Positions 48,651 to 58,817 of a stretch of DNA of 64,000 nucleotides are shown piece after piece. Source of the stretch: Pseudomonadaceae bacterium SI-3 (GTDB lineage: Bacteria > Pseudomonadota > Gammaproteobacteria > Pseudomonadales > Pseudomonadaceae); the NCBI GenBank assembly GCA_004010935.1, contig CP026511.1:248001-312000 (forward strand). Reading direction: 5' to 3'. The notes under the pieces were generated by a model. It made no database searches. It was given only the letters and a program-made list of their open reading frames with translations, and was not told the DNA's origin. Positions within the stretch are counted from its first letter, which is position 1. Each line of letters begins with the position of its first letter. The translations under genes were made by a program, and so were the position numbers.

Positions 48651-49174
48651 CGGCGCGCCGGGCTGGAGGTGTGGACGCGCTGAACGGTGAACTGCTCCTC
48701 GGCCTGCTGCACGACTTGGCCCCCGCTGAGCACCTGTACTTCGAGCAGGTGGGTGCCGCGATCCACATTTATCAACTGCAGTGCGGTCGCGCTGCTGGGT
48801 TCTGCCTGGGGAACGCCGTCAAGTAGGAAGCGGAGTTGGTGGCCCTGCTTTAGTGGCGGATCGAGCTGGGCGTTGACGATAAAGGTGCCGCTGTTTGCGC
48901 GCAGCGCCTGCTCGTCCGGAATACCGCCGATCGCGACGCTCCGATAGGGTTGCTGGCGCTCCCCGCTGCTCTGCTCGTTGGCCAACGGTGGCGGGGCTGC
49001 GGGCATCTTGATATCAACGGTGTTGGCGGGCGGAAGGTCGACAGCGTTCGCCTCGACGCCTTCGGGTGGCTGATTGGTGAAGACGGTGTTGCCCTTGTCG
49101 TCGGTGTATTTGTAAATCTGCGCCATAGCGGGCGCCATGAGAACAAGTAGCAGGCTGAACAATGCAATGCGCAT
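48647..49174 (-). CDS. DUF4124 domain protein, secreted
   Basis: A 175-residue exported protein with a short signal peptide (ends MAPAMA, about residue 17) and the DUF4124 module IYKYTDDKGNTVFTNQP. The C-terminal part has LRFLLDGVPQAE and NVDRGTHLLEVQVL, like the next gene. GGAG lies 7 bases before the ATG. It follows glnA after its terminator. Binding to cell-wall or glycan material has been proposed for the domain but is unproven. Confidence 0.85.
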   Translation of the reverse strand: MRIALFSLLLVLMAPAMAQIYKYTDDKGNTVFTNQPPEGVEANAVDLPPANTVDIKMPAAPPPLANEQSSGERQQPYRSVAIGGIPDEQALRANSGTFIVNAQLDPPLKQGHQLRFLLDGVPQAEPSSATALQLINVDRGTHLLEVQVLSGGQVVQQAEEQFTVQRVHTSSPARR

Positions 49175-49317
49175 GGGAAGCTCCGCGGTAGGGGTGGCGA
49201 GAAGCCTTGCACCGTGCTGGCGGCGAGGCAAGCGCGACCGTTGCGATTTGGGATCGACGCCACTCCGGTCGTTTGTCGTAACGTCGGTATCACCGACTAA
49301 TGACATCGCAGAAACGG

Positions 49318-49341
49318 AAAAGCCTCCCGAAGGAGGCTTTT
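49318..49341 (-). terminator. intrinsic terminator after glnA
   Basis: AAAAGCCTCC-CGAA-GGAGGCTTTT: a 10-bp stem with A and T runs at the two ends, so it works as a rho-independent terminator. It lies 17 bases after the glnA stop. Confidence 0.88.
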
Positions 49342-49358
49342 CTGTCACGCGTACTGGC

Positions 49359-50765
49359 TTAGACGCTGTAGTACAGGTCGTATTCCAGCGGGTGAACGAA
49401 GGTACGGACCTTGATTTCTTCCTCGCTCTTCAGCTCGAGGTAGGCATCGATGAAGTCATCGGAGAACACGCCGCCCTTGGTCAGGAACGCACGGCCCTTG
49501 TCGAGTTCTTCCAGGGCTTCTTTCAGGCTTCCGCAGACCTGCGGGATCAGCTTGCCTTCTTCTGGCGGCAGATCGTACAGGTTTTTGTCAGCAGCATCGC
49601 CGGGGTGGATCTTGTTTTGGATGCCGTCCAGGCCAGCCATCAGCAGTGCGGCGAAGCACAGGTAGGGGTTGGCAGCCGGATCCGGGAAGCGCGCTTCAAT
49701 ACGGCGGGCTTTCGGGCTGGAAACGTACGGGATACGGATCGAGGCGGAACGGTTACGAGCCGAGTAGGCCAGCATGACCGGTGCTTCGAAGCCCGGAACC
49801 AGGCGCTTGTAGGAGTTGGTGGCCGGGTTGGTGAAGCCGTTCAGCGCCTTGCCGTGCTTGATGATGCCGCCGATGAAGTACAGAGCGGTCTCGGACAGGC
49901 CGGCATAGCCTTCGCCGGCGAAGGTGTTCTTGCCGTCTTTGGAGATCGACATGTGTACGTGCATGCCCGAACCGTTGTCGCCATACAGCGGCTTCGGCAT
50001 AAAGGTCGCGGTCTTGCCGTAGACATCGGCCACGTTGTGCACGCAGTACTTCAGGGTCTGAACTTCGTCAGCCTTGTTTACCAGGGTGTTGAACTTGACG
50101 CCGATTTCGTTCTGACCGGCAGTCGCCACTTCGTGGTGATGCACTTCGACGACCAGGCCCATCTCTTCCATGGCGTTGCACATGGCAGTACGGATTTCGT
50201 GGTCGTGGTCACACGGCGGAACCGGGAAGTAGCCACCCTTCACGGCCGGGCGATGGCCCTTGTTGCCGCCTTCGACGTCCTGGTCGGTCATCCAGGAGCC
50301 TTGCTCGGAGTAGATTTTGAACATCGAGCCGGAGATGTCGGACTTGAACTTCACTTGGTCGAAGATGAAGAACTCAGGCTCCGGGCCAACGAATACAGTG
50401 TCGCCGATGCCGGTGGACTTGAGGAATTCCTCGGCGCGCTTGGCGATGGAGCGAGGGTCGCGGTCATAGCCCTGCATGGTGCTTGGCTCGACAATGTCGC
50501 AGACCAGAATCAGGGTTGGCTCTTCGGTGAACGGATCCAGAACGGCAGTTTCATCGACCGGCATCAGGATCATGTCGGAGGCTTCGATGCCCTTCCAGCC
50601 ATGGATGGACGAGCCGTCGAACATTTTGCCGTGCTCGAAGAAATCTTCGTCATGAGCATCGCGCGCCGGAACGGTCACGTGGTGCTGCTTGCCCTTGGTG
50701 TCGGTGAAGCGCAGATCAATCCACTTCACATCGTAATCTTTGATCAGTTGAAGCGACTTCGACAT
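49359..50765 (-). CDS. glnA: glutamine synthetase, type I
   Basis: Makes glutamine from glutamate and ammonia. From MSKSLQL it is 468 residues, identical in length to the enteric enzyme. The adenylylation site is Tyr397 in NLYDLPPEE, and the active-site motif [11 protein letters not shown] is near residue 127. A sigma-54 promoter and two tandem NtrC sites lie upstream (50868-51015), so it should be induced under nitrogen limitation. A terminator follows. Confidence 0.98.
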   Translation of the reverse strand: MSKSLQLIKDYDVKWIDLRFTDTKGKQHHVTVPARDAHDEDFFEHGKMFDGSSIHGWKGIEASDMILMPVDETAVLDPFTEEPTLILVCDIVEPSTMQGYDRDPRSIAKRAEEFLKSTGIGDTVFVGPEPEFFIFDQVKFKSDISGSMFKIYSEQGSWMTDQDVEGGNKGHRPAVKGGYFPVPPCDHDHEIRTAMCNAMEEMGLVVEVHHHEVATAGQNEIGVKFNTLVNKADEVQTLKYCVHNVADVYGKTATFMPKPLYGDNGSGMHVHMSISKDGKNTFAGEGYAGLSETALYFIGGIIKHGKALNGFTNPATNSYKRLVPGFEAPVMLAYSARNRSASIRIPYVSSPKARRIEARFPDPAANPYLCFAALLMAGLDGIQNKIHPGDAADKNLYDLPPEEGKLIPQVCGSLKEALEELDKGRAFLTKGGVFSDDFIDAYLELKSEEEIKVRTFVHPLEYDLYYSV

Positions 50766-50867
50766 GGTGCTCTCCAAGTGGTGGAAGCGTTGACAGATAT
50801 GCTTCCGGAATCTAGGGGGTGAAGCCGAGCGGGCGATACTCCGTCAAGGCGACCTGCCTCACAAGGG

Positions 50868-50883
50868 AGCAAATTACATGCCA
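50868..50883 (-). promoter_or_regulatory. sigma-54 promoter of glnA
   Basis: On the minus strand TGGCATGTAATTTGCT has the GG (-24) and GC (-12) pairs separated by exactly 10 bases, matching the consensus TGGCACG-N4-TTGC with one mismatch in the -24 box. Transcription would start near 50857, about 90 bases before the glnA ATG. Confidence 0.8.
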
Positions 50884-50967
50884 GTGCTCCGAGATGGATC
50901 CGAACACCCTTATTAAGCCGTCTTGCCGCACTCGCTGTCGTTTAGTGCAGCTGTGCCCGCTTAGGAG

Positions 50968-51015
50968 TGCTCTAAGTTGGTGCAAAAAATGATGAGCTTG
51001 TTCCATAAGGGTGCA
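50968..51015 (-). promoter_or_regulatory. tandem NtrC enhancer sites of glnA
   Basis: Two 17-bp sites, TGCTCT-AAGTT-GGTGCA (50968-50984) and TGTTCC-ATAAG-GGTGCA (50999-51015), fit TGCACC-N5-GGTGCA. Their centres are 31 bp apart (about three helical turns) and lie roughly 120 and 150 bp upstream of the predicted start, as in the E. coli glnA enhancer. Confidence 0.78.
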
Positions 51016-51111
51016 AGGTTGGGCTTTCCGATAAAACTGTCTAAAGCTTGACCAAATTCCGATATACTCCGCCCCCCTCTTTTCACGCCATGCTGGCGCT
51101 GCGCTGTTTCC

Positions 51112-52566
51112 ATGAAGCTGATCGTCAAGGTTTTCCCCGAAATCACCATTAAGAGCCCACCGGTACGCAAGGGCTTCATTCGCCAATTGGCGAAGAACAT
51201 CCGTACCGTACTGCGCGACCTCGATCCCGAACTGCGGGTGGAGGGGGTGTGGGACAACGTTGAGGTGGAAACCGCGCTCAGTGATTCGAAAACCTTGCAC
51301 CAGATGATCGAGCGCCTGCGCTGCACGCCGGGCATCGCCCATTGCTTGGAAGTGCACGAGTACCCGCTAGGCGATCTGGATGACATCCTCGCCAAGTGCA
51401 AAGCGCATTACGCCGACCGTCTGCCGGGCAGGATCTTCGCCGTGCGATGCAAGCGGGCAGGCAAGCACCCATTCAGCTCGATGGATGTAGAGCGATATGT
51501 TGGCAGCGAGCTTCGCCAACAGTGCGACGCCGCTGGCATCTCGCTCAAAGCACCGGAAATCGAAGTGCGGATGGAAATCCGCGACCAGCGCCTGTTTGTC
51601 GTGCATGCACAGCACGACGGTATTGGCGGCTACCCGCTGGGCGCGCTTGAGCAAACGCTGGTACTGATGTCCGGCGGTTTCGATTCCACAGTGGCGGCGT
51701 ATCAGATGATGCGCCGCGGGTTGATGACCCATTTCTGCTTCTTCAATCTGGGTGGCCGCGCCCATGAGCTGGGCGTGATGGAAGTGGCCCACTATTTATG
51801 GAAGAAGTACGGCAGCTCCCATCGCGTACTGTTTATCAGCGTGCCGTTCGAGGAAGTGGTCGGTGAGATCCTGGAGAAGGTCGATAACAGCCACATGGGC
51901 GTAGTGTTGAAACGCATGATGCTGCGCGTCTCGACTCAGATCGCCGAACGTTTGCATATCGACGCGCTGGTAACCGGTGAAGCGATCTCTCAGGTTTCGA
52001 GCCAGACGCTGCCGAATTTGTCGGTTATCGACTCAGCTACCGATATGCTGGTGCTGCGCCCGCTGATCGCCAGCCACAAACAGGACATCATCGACACCGC
52101 TTTAGAGATCGGTACGGCGGAATTTGCCAAGAACATGCCCGAGTACTGTGGCGTAATTTCGGTGAACCCGACGACCAAAGCCAAACGCTATCGCGTCGAG
52201 CACGAAGAGAAACAGTTCGACATGGCGATTCTCGAGCGCGCTCTGGCGAATGCCCGGCAAGTGGCCATCGATCGGGTGATCGACGAGCTGGGCCAGGATT
52301 TGCAAGTTGAAGAAGTTATCGAGGCGAGTGCCGGGCAGGTTGTAATCGACATTCGCCATCCCGACCTTGCCGAGGACGAACCTCTGCAACTGCAGGGCAT
52401 CGAAGTGCAAACATTGCCGTTTTATGCACTGAACAACCGATTCAAGGAACTGGACGACAATCGCCAGTACCTGCTGTATTGCGATAAAGGTGTCATGAGC
52501 CGCCTGCATGCTCATCATTTGCTGAGCGAGGGGCATGTCAATGTGCGCGTTTATCGTCCGAGCTAA
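51112..52566 (+). CDS. thiI: tRNA 4-thiouridine synthase ThiI
   Basis: Makes 4-thiouridine at tRNA position 8 and takes part in thiamine thiazole synthesis. A THUMP domain (about 60-165) is followed by a PP-loop ATP site, SGGFDST near residue 185, and a C-terminal rhodanese domain with catalytic Cys457 in [10 protein letters not shown]. 484 residues is the length of the rhodanese-bearing form. A TATACT -10-like box lies at 51062-51067. It is divergent from glnA. Confidence 0.96.
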   Translation: MKLIVKVFPEITIKSPPVRKGFIRQLAKNIRTVLRDLDPELRVEGVWDNVEVETALSDSKTLHQMIERLRCTPGIAHCLEVHEYPLGDLDDILAKCKAHYADRLPGRIFAVRCKRAGKHPFSSMDVERYVGSELRQQCDAAGISLKAPEIEVRMEIRDQRLFVVHAQHDGIGGYPLGALEQTLVLMSGGFDSTVAAYQMMRRGLMTHFCFFNLGGRAHELGVMEVAHYLWKKYGSSHRVLFISVPFEEVVGEILEKVDNSHMGVVLKRMMLRVSTQIAERLHIDALVTGEAISQVSSQTLPNLSVIDSATDMLVLRPLIASHKQDIIDTALEIGTAEFAKNMPEYCGVISVNPTTKAKRYRVEHEEKQFDMAILERALANARQVAIDRVIDELGQDLQVEEVIEASAGQVVIDIRHPDLAEDEPLQLQGIEVQTLPFYALNNRFKELDDNRQYLLYCDKGVMSRLHAHHLLSEGHVNVRVYRPS

Positions 52567-52734
52567 ACAGCCCGGCCTGCTGGGCGGCAGTATCCGCCAC
52601 CGCCCTCCCGACCCGCTTTGCGGCTGAATCGCCGCAACACGTCGCTAACGATTTCTTCCCTTCATCCAATTTTTTCGCGTTGGGCAGCTTGAAGCATTTG
52701 CCGAGTAGCCCAACCCAACTACGAGACCACTACT

Positions 52735-54555
52735 GTGATCGACAATCTTCGCAACATCGCCATCATTGCTCACGTTGACCATGGCAAAACCACCCTGGTC
52801 GACAAGCTCCTGCGTCAGTCCGGCACTCTGGAACGCGGCGAGCTCAACGACGAGCGCGTGATGGATTCGAACGACCAGGAAAAAGAGCGTGGTATCACCA
52901 TTCTCGCCAAGAACACTGCGATCCGTTGGAACGACTACCGCATCAACATCGTCGACACCCCCGGCCACGCCGACTTCGGCGGCGAAGTAGAGCGTGTAAT
53001 GTCGATGGTCGACTCCGTGCTGCTGCTGGTTGACGCTCAAGACGGCCCTATGCCGCAAACCCGCTTCGTGACCAAGAAGGCCTTCGAAGCCGGCCTGCGT
53101 CCGATCGTGGTGATCAACAAGGTCGACCGTCCGGGCGCGCGTCCTGATTGGGTGCTGGACCAGATCTTCGACCTGTTCGACAACCTAGGCGCCACCGAAG
53201 AGCAGCTGGACTTCCAGGTCGTCTACGCCTCGGCCCTGAACGGCATCGCCGGTCTGGACCACACCGACATGGCCGAAGACATGACCCCGCTGTACCAGGC
53301 GATCGTCGATCACGTGCCGGCTCCGAAGGTAGACATGGACGGCCCGTTCCAGATGCAGATTTCAGCTCTGGACTACAACAGCTTCCTCGGCATCATCGGT
53401 GTAGGCCGTATCGCCCGTGGTCGCGTCAAGCCGAACACCCCGGTCACTGCCATCGACATGCATGGCAAGAAGCGTAACGGCCGTATCCTCAAGCTGATGG
53501 GTCACCACGGTCTGCACCGTGTCGACGTCGAAGAAGCCACTGCCGGCGACATCGTCTGCATCAGCGGTATGGATGAGCTGTTCATCTCCGACACCCTGTG
53601 CGACCAGAACAACGTCGAAGCGATGAAGCCGCTGACCGTTGACGAGCCGACCGTTTCCATGACCTTCCAGGTCAACGATTCACCGTTCTGCGGCAAGGAA
53701 GGCAAGTTCGTCACCAGCCGTAACATCAAGGACCGTCTCGACAAGGAGCTGCTGTACAACGTAGCCCTGCGCGTTGAAGAAGGCGACTCGGCCGACAAGT
53801 TCAAGGTATCCGGCCGTGGTGAGCTGCACCTGTCGGTACTGATCGAAAACATGCGCCGCGAAGGCTTCGAAATGGCCGTAGGCCGTCCGGAAGTGATCAT
53901 TCGTGACGTCGACGGTGCCAAGCACGAGCCGTTCGAGAACGTCACCATCGACATCCCGGAAGAAGCCCAGGGCAAGGTCATGGAAGAGATGGGCCTGCGT
54001 AAGGGCGACCTGAGCAACATGGTCCCGGATGGCAAGGGTCGTGTGCGCCTTGAGTACAACATCCCCGCCCGTGGCCTGATCGGTTTCCGTAACCACTTCC
54101 TGACCATCACCAACGGCGCTGGCATCCTGACCTCCATCTTCGACCGCTACGACGTGATGAAGTCCGGCCACATGTCCGGTCGTCAGAACGGCGTGCTGGT
54201 ATCGGTCGAAACCGGCAAGGCACTGACCTATTCCCTGGAAACCCTGCAGGCGCGCGGCAAGCTGTTCGTCGAGCACGGCCAGGAGATCTACAACGGTCAG
54301 ATCGTCGGCCTGAACAGCCGTGACAACGACATGGGCGTCAACCCCACCAAAGGCAAGAAGCTCGACAACATGCGTGCATCGGGCAAGGACGAAACCATCG
54401 CCCTGGTTCCGCCGGTGAAGTTCACCCTGGAGCAGGCGCTGGAATTCATCCAGGACGACGAGCTGTGCGAAGTGACCCCGAAGTCGATCCGTCTTCGCAA
54501 GAAGATCCTCGACGAAGGCGAGCGCAACCGCGCTGCGAAGAAAGCCAAGAACTGA
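52735..54555 (+). CDS. typA: translational GTPase TypA/BipA
   Basis: A ribosome-binding GTPase of 606 residues linked to large-subunit assembly at low temperature and to stress growth. The start is GTG (gtgatcgacaat). G1 motif [10 protein letters not shown] at residue 12, G2 region ERGITI, G3 [12 protein letters not shown]4 NKVDRP near residue 128. A strong terminator follows 18 bp after the stop. Confidence 0.97.
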   Translation: MIDNLRNIAIIAHVDHGKTTLVDKLLRQSGTLERGELNDERVMDSNDQEKERGITILAKNTAIRWNDYRINIVDTPGHADFGGEVERVMSMVDSVLLLVDAQDGPMPQTRFVTKKAFEAGLRPIVVINKVDRPGARPDWVLDQIFDLFDNLGATEEQLDFQVVYASALNGIAGLDHTDMAEDMTPLYQAIVDHVPAPKVDMDGPFQMQISALDYNSFLGIIGVGRIARGRVKPNTPVTAIDMHGKKRNGRILKLMGHHGLHRVDVEEATAGDIVCISGMDELFISDTLCDQNNVEAMKPLTVDEPTVSMTFQVNDSPFCGKEGKFVTSRNIKDRLDKELLYNVALRVEEGDSADKFKVSGRGELHLSVLIENMRREGFEMAVGRPEVIIRDVDGAKHEPFENVTIDIPEEAQGKVMEEMGLRKGDLSNMVPDGKGRVRLEYNIPARGLIGFRNHFLTITNGAGILTSIFDRYDVMKSGHMSGRQNGVLVSVETGKALTYSLETLQARGKLFVEHGQEIYNGQIVGLNSRDNDMGVNPTKGKKLDNMRASGKDETIALVPPVKFTLEQALEFIQDDELCEVTPKSIRLRKKILDEGERNRAAKKAKN

Positions 54556-54573
54556 TATAGCTTTTGGTTACTG

Positions 54574-54610
54574 AAAGCCCCCGCCGGCGAGAGCCGGCGG
54601 GGGCTTTTTT
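54574..54610 (+). terminator. intrinsic terminator after typA
   Basis: AAAGCCCCCGCCGGC and GCCGGCGGGGGCTTTTTT form a long GC-rich stem with a 4-base loop (GAGA), followed by a T-run. A textbook rho-independent terminator. Confidence 0.94.
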
Positions 54611-54779
54611 GTTGTCGCAAGCGTGCGCAAGTGCGTATCGCTGGGCCTGGAAGTTTCCAGAGGCCTAGCCGTGCAGCGGTTGACGCTTCGTGCGTCGAGT
54701 ATCTGTGTCTGCAAGCACTTCAGAATCCGCAGCGAAATCGCGGCGTTCCAGGTTCGGACCCTTCCCTGTGCATCGCAGC

Positions 54780-55556
54780 GCCTGGCGGGACGACCGAGGC
54801 CTCGTAGCTACGGGCTCGCCGCGCTGCTGGGTTTCTGGTCGCTGGCCTACTGGCGTGTCGCCGATGAGCCGCTGCTCGGTCAGCTCGCGCCGTGGCCAAC
54901 GCTTCAGACGCTGCTGGAGTTGATTGCCAGCAGCGATCTGGCACCACGTGTTGCTGAGCCTCAAGCGGGTGTTCGTTGGCCTTCGGTTGGCGCTGCTCGC
55001 GGGCGTGCCCTCAGGGCTTGTAGTGGGTAGCTTTCAGCGGGTGGAGTGGGCGACCACACCGGCGTTCCAGTTATTGCGGATGACTTCGCCGCTGCCCTGG
55101 ATGCCTTAGGCGGTCATGCTGCTGGGGGTTGGTGATGCGCCGGTCTACTTCCTGCTCGCCTTCGCTGCGGTGTGGTCCATCATGCTCAACACCGGCGCCG
55201 GGGTGTAGGCGCTCGACCCGCTCTGCTTGCAACTCACCCGCAGTTTGTCAGCCACACGCCTGGAAACGGCGCGCCACGTGATCGTCCCGGGCGTGCTTGG
55301 TCATGTGCTTACCCGGGGGCGGTTGTTGATCGGTATCGTCTGGATCGTGCTGGTACCGTGCAAGATGCTCGGCGTGAGCGCCGGGTTGGGCTACTTCATT
55401 CTCGACAGCCGCGACCGTCTGGCTTATTCGGAACTGCTGGCCGTTGTGCTGTTGATCTGCGTGCTTGGGTTCTTCCTCGATGCTGCTGCGCGGATGGCGT
55501 ATCGCCGGGTGGTACACGGTGGATACGCCGGCGCTGATACGTATATACGAGGCTAA
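54780..55556 (+). pseudogene. decayed ABC transporter permease (SsuC/TauC/NrtB-type)
   Basis: Fragments of a permease of the nitrate/sulfonate/taurine class. An N-terminal membrane segment (ALLGFWSLAYWRVADEP) is in one frame. After a frameshift near 54940 the rest continues in another: HVLLSLKRVFVGLRLALLAG, then an in-frame TAG (55107-55109), LLGVGDAPVYFLLAFAA, another TAG (55206-55208), then RSLSATRLETARHVIVPGV, the EAA-loop-like core, and a tail to 55556. At least three lesions rule out a working protein. No cognate ATPase or binding protein is adjacent. The true 5' end is uncertain. Confidence 0.83.
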
Positions 55557-55637
55557 AAACCCGCCGGCGCTACTCGGTTGCGCCTCGTATGCGTTGAAAG
55601 CATCGCTCGCGCGCCCCCTGCTCAGCCGACTCGATTG

Positions 55638-56801
55638 TTAAGGCGTGGCTTCGCCGGCCGTTCGGTACTCTGCACCGTTGCGCTCAAGCCGATACGCGCT
55701 AATGGACTCGTAGACGGCCTTACGCAGGCGGTTGATGCCGCCGATTGGACGATGCGCCAGCAACGCGTGCCAGGGGTTGAAGCTGAGGTTGTCGCAGTTG
55801 AGGTTCTGCTCGGGGCTGTTGAAGTCCTGTGGCGGCAGGCGAATGTCTGCGACCGTCTCGAATGGCGAGATGGCTTCACTCCATTCGATGCTGGTGTCCT
55901 CGATGGGCATGTAATGCTCGGCCTTCTGCCGCTGCACTTGCAAGGCGAAACAGGCGGGTGCGCGGTCGAGAGACAGCTGTTGGTAGAGCGCGCTGCGCAG
56001 GAAGTTCGGCAGGTCGCGGTTTTGTTCGGGCAGCTGGTAGGTCGGGCAGTTTTCTGGCGTTGGGATAACCCGATATTTGATGTTGTGTGGGCCGAGTTTG
56101 TAGGGCGCCACAGAGCTGTATGTGGTGGCCACCGGGCTTTCCGGCGCCGGCGCCAGGGTCTGCAGCGCGATGAATAAATGGCGCAGCTCCCAGGTGCGTG
56201 GATCGGCGCTGGGGAAGAACGCCAACGCCTTCTTGCCCTGCGCTTGGGAGGCGAAGTTGCTGCGGTATTCGGCCACGTCTCGGACGAAGAACACCGGGTG
56301 ATTGAACATCACGAAATCCTGATCGCTGGCATGACGCGGATCGCGGGTGAGCTTTTCACCGGGTACGTCGAGCAGCTTGAGCGCCATGCCGCGCGCGTCC
56401 TTGATGCGATCGAACTGAGGATAGGCGTTGCCGTTGGACAGCCGCACCCAGGCGTTCCACGTCTTGCCCGGTTCGCTGAGTACGCCATGCCGCAGCGCCG
56501 GTTCCAGGTTGGCGCGCACGCTGACCTCGGCTCGCACGCAGCCGTGGGCCTTGGCATGGGCATCACGCAGCACGCGGGTGTTCTCGCTGTGCTGTTCAAC
56601 CACGGCGATGGCATCGGCAATGATCGCCTGGGTGTCGGCCGCTTCAGTTGGCGCGATGACTTCTGCTGTCGAGACGGGCCCGCGATGAGTGAGATGAAAA
56701 TGGATGGTGGCAATCGCCCAGCCGACCAGTCCGATGCAGAGGGTGGCAAGCAGTAGCCGGCCCAGTAGGCGACCGATCAAGAGCCAGGGTGTCGTGAGCA
56801 T
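55638..56801 (-). CDS. membrane-anchored catalase-family heme protein
   Basis: A 387-residue protein. One N-terminal membrane helix (about 8-33) would anchor it with the main domain in the periplasm. The domain is of the small catalase-related family: VRLSNGNAYPQFDRIKDARGM near residue 118, DFVMFNHPVFFVRD near residue 162, and the C-terminal NPWHALLAHRPIGGINRLR. It lacks the full length of classical catalases (about 480-700 residues), and the usual histidine/asparagine pair cannot be placed with certainty. It lies 27 bp after a large di-heme peroxidase gene on the same strand, so the two are probably co-expressed. Confidence 0.83.
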   Translation of the reverse strand: MLTTPWLLIGRLLGRLLLATLCIGLVGWAIATIHFHLTHRGPVSTAEVIAPTEAADTQAIIADAIAVVEQHSENTRVLRDAHAKAHGCVRAEVSVRANLEPALRHGVLSEPGKTWNAWVRLSNGNAYPQFDRIKDARGMALKLLDVPGEKLTRDPRHASDQDFVMFNHPVFFVRDVAEYRSNFASQAQGKKALAFFPSADPRTWELRHLFIALQTLAPAPESPVATTYSSVAPYKLGPHNIKYRVIPTPENCPTYQLPEQNRDLPNFLRSALYQQLSLDRAPACFALQVQRQKAEHYMPIEDTSIEWSEAISPFETVADIRLPPQDFNSPEQNLNCDNLSFNPWHALLAHRPIGGINRLRKAVYESISAYRLERNGAEYRTAGEATP

Positions 56802-56828
56802 GTGGCAAATCCTTGTGCGATGACTGGG

Positions 56829-58700
56829 TCAGGGGCAGCTTGGGCCGGGGTTGCGCGGCCGAGTCGGCAGTTCCTCAAGACGCGGTTCAAAGCGGGGGTC
56901 GCCCAGTACCTTGAGGTACTCGACCAAGGCCCAGCGCTCGTGCGGCGCTAGCGCTCGGCCAATCACGCCGCTGCCGCGGCAGCCGGCGCGAAATTCATGG
57001 CCGCGGTTGCTATTGCCGGTGATCGCGGTATCCAGCAGAAAGCCGCCGTCGAAGCGTTCGGTGCGTATCCCGACGTGTTGCGGATCGTATTCGCGGCTGC
57101 CGACCCAGAACTGTTTTTGCCGTTCGGCTATCGGCGACAGCAGCTGGAACAGGGTGGGGACCGAGCCGTTATGCAGGAAGGGCGGTGTTGCCCAGATGCC
57201 GTCAAGAGGTCGCGCCTTGTAGCCGCGTAACTCCTGCACGCCGATGGGCAGGCCGTAACCATCGAATTCGGCGCGTTCGGCCTCGCTGATCCCTGCATCG
57301 CGATAGGCGCGATCTTCGACATAGGCGGTGATGTAGGCCAGCCCCTTGGCGCTGGACACCTTGCTCAAATCCAACGGCCCCGACGACTTTCCATACAGGC
57401 GCACGTCCAGGCGATCCAGCTCATCCTGCGCCCAGCCCAGGCGAGTCAGGTCGAAACGGTGATCGGCGATGTTGTCGGCCGTGGTCGGATCGGTGCCGAC
57501 GAAGGAGGTGGGGATCACCTTCATGCGCCATTCGGGGTCGCGCTCCGGAGCGAAGCGCTTCTCCACCGGCTTGGGATTAGCATCGTGGCAATGGGCGCAG
57601 TTCTCCCTGTACAACGCTCGGCCAAGGCTGGCTTGCTCAATATCGACCTTGCCCAGTACGTCTTCCGGCCAATGGGGCGGAGCCAGCTGCATAAGGGTGG
57701 TTTCCAGCCTATGCAGATCGCGTATCCGGACACCCGATGCATAGCGCTCTGCCTCCGCGATGGGCTGGCCGTTCTCTTGCAGCAGCTGCAATGTTGCGCC
57801 GACACCCAGCGCTTCGCCGATATTGCGCGCCATCGGCTGCATGGCCGAGCCATTCCACTGCACCCAATCAAACTTCCAGATATCCCACAGATGCGGGTAG
57901 CTCACCGGGGCGTTGGCGACGCGATAGTTGGCCGGATCTATGGCATCGCCGAACGCGCTGTTGGCGATGCGGCCGAACGCATCGGTACGGCCGAAGCCTT
58001 CTTCAGTGGGGTAGAGCCCGCGGTGCCAGTCGTTGTAGGCCGTGCCGAGCAGGCGGTCGAGCACCTGCTTGAAGTCGTGGCGCAATTGCGCGCGGCCCTG
58101 CTCGTAACGCTCGCCCAGCACTTGCTCGGCGAAGCGACGGAACTTGAGTGGGTTGTAATAGGTGAAGGCCATGCTCATGCCGAGCGCCTGGCCAAAGGCG
58201 CCACCGCGCAGGGTCGGCACGGTGGAGGCCAGCGAATGCATCGCCGCACCGCCGTCGATACGAATGGCCTGATCCCCGTAGCGCAGCTCGCCGGTGTGGC
58301 AGGCCGCGCAGGTCACATCCAGATAGGCGCGACCGGTCTCATCATCCTCGTGGCGGGCAAAGCCCACCGGCAGGTTGCCGGGGTTCAGCGCGGTGGCTTT
58401 TTGCGCGGGATCGACCAGAAATCCGAAGCGGGCGAGGTAGTCGGGTGTGGCGAACCTGTCCCGGCTGAAGGGCAGTTCCAGCGCACGGAACCAGTCGTAC
58501 TCCAGTCCCTTAACCTGGGTCCCTTGTGGTGTGTAGTAGTAGGTCTGCCGCTGCGTGGTGTCCCACTGCTCCAGATAATGCAGCGCTTCGGGCGCTTCGT
58601 ACTCTGGAAGGTTCGGATAGGCCACAAAATACAGCCCAACCCCCACGGCCAGCACGGTCAACAACAAGACAGCCCCCAGGGCTCGGCGCAGCAATCGCAT
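56829..58700 (-). CDS. large di-heme cytochrome c peroxidase-type protein (RoxA/MauG-like)
   Basis: A 623-residue periplasmic protein with an N-terminal hydrophobic segment (about 8-27). Two c-heme motifs are visible: CAACH (131-135) and CAHCH (368-372), about 237 residues apart, wider than in ordinary CcpA peroxidases (300-340 residues). The stretch FDWVQWNGSAMQP near residue 277 places aromatics between the hemes, and WATPPFLHNGSVPTLFQLL lies near residue 519. This layout resembles the di-heme family that includes the rubber oxygenase RoxA. The substrate is unknown. First gene of a pair with the catalase-like gene. Confidence 0.82.
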   Translation of the reverse strand: MRLLRRALGAVLLLTVLAVGVGLYFVAYPNLPEYEAPEALHYLEQWDTTQRQTYYYTPQGTQVKGLEYDWFRALELPFSRDRFATPDYLARFGFLVDPAQKATALNPGNLPVGFARHEDDETGRAYLDVTCAACHTGELRYGDQAIRIDGGAAMHSLASTVPTLRGGAFGQALGMSMAFTYYNPLKFRRFAEQVLGERYEQGRAQLRHDFKQVLDRLLGTAYNDWHRGLYPTEEGFGRTDAFGRIANSAFGDAIDPANYRVANAPVSYPHLWDIWKFDWVQWNGSAMQPMARNIGEALGVGATLQLLQENGQPIAEAERYASGVRIRDLHRLETTLMQLAPPHWPEDVLGKVDIEQASLGRALYRENCAHCHDANPKPVEKRFAPERDPEWRMKVIPTSFVGTDPTTADNIADHRFDLTRLGWAQDELDRLDVRLYGKSSGPLDLSKVSSAKGLAYITAYVEDRAYRDAGISEAERAEFDGYGLPIGVQELRGYKARPLDGIWATPPFLHNGSVPTLFQLLSPIAERQKQFWVGSREYDPQHVGIRTERFDGGFLLDTAITGNSNRGHEFRAGCRGSGVIGRALAPHERWALVEYLKVLGDPRFEPRLEELPTRPRNPGPSCP

Positions 58701-58817
58701 CGGTACATCCTTGTAGCGTCATGGCGGGTGCGCGTTTATGGCAGGGTTGTGGGGTGATGGCAATAAGATGTCGTTGCTTTTGCGGTGACAGATTAGCGTG
58801 AATGCGTGCTCGAACAG

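Noticed and set aside
49137..50822. Open plus-strand frame of 561 codons
   Set aside because: Antisense to glnA along its full length; explained by GC-rich third positions of glnA.
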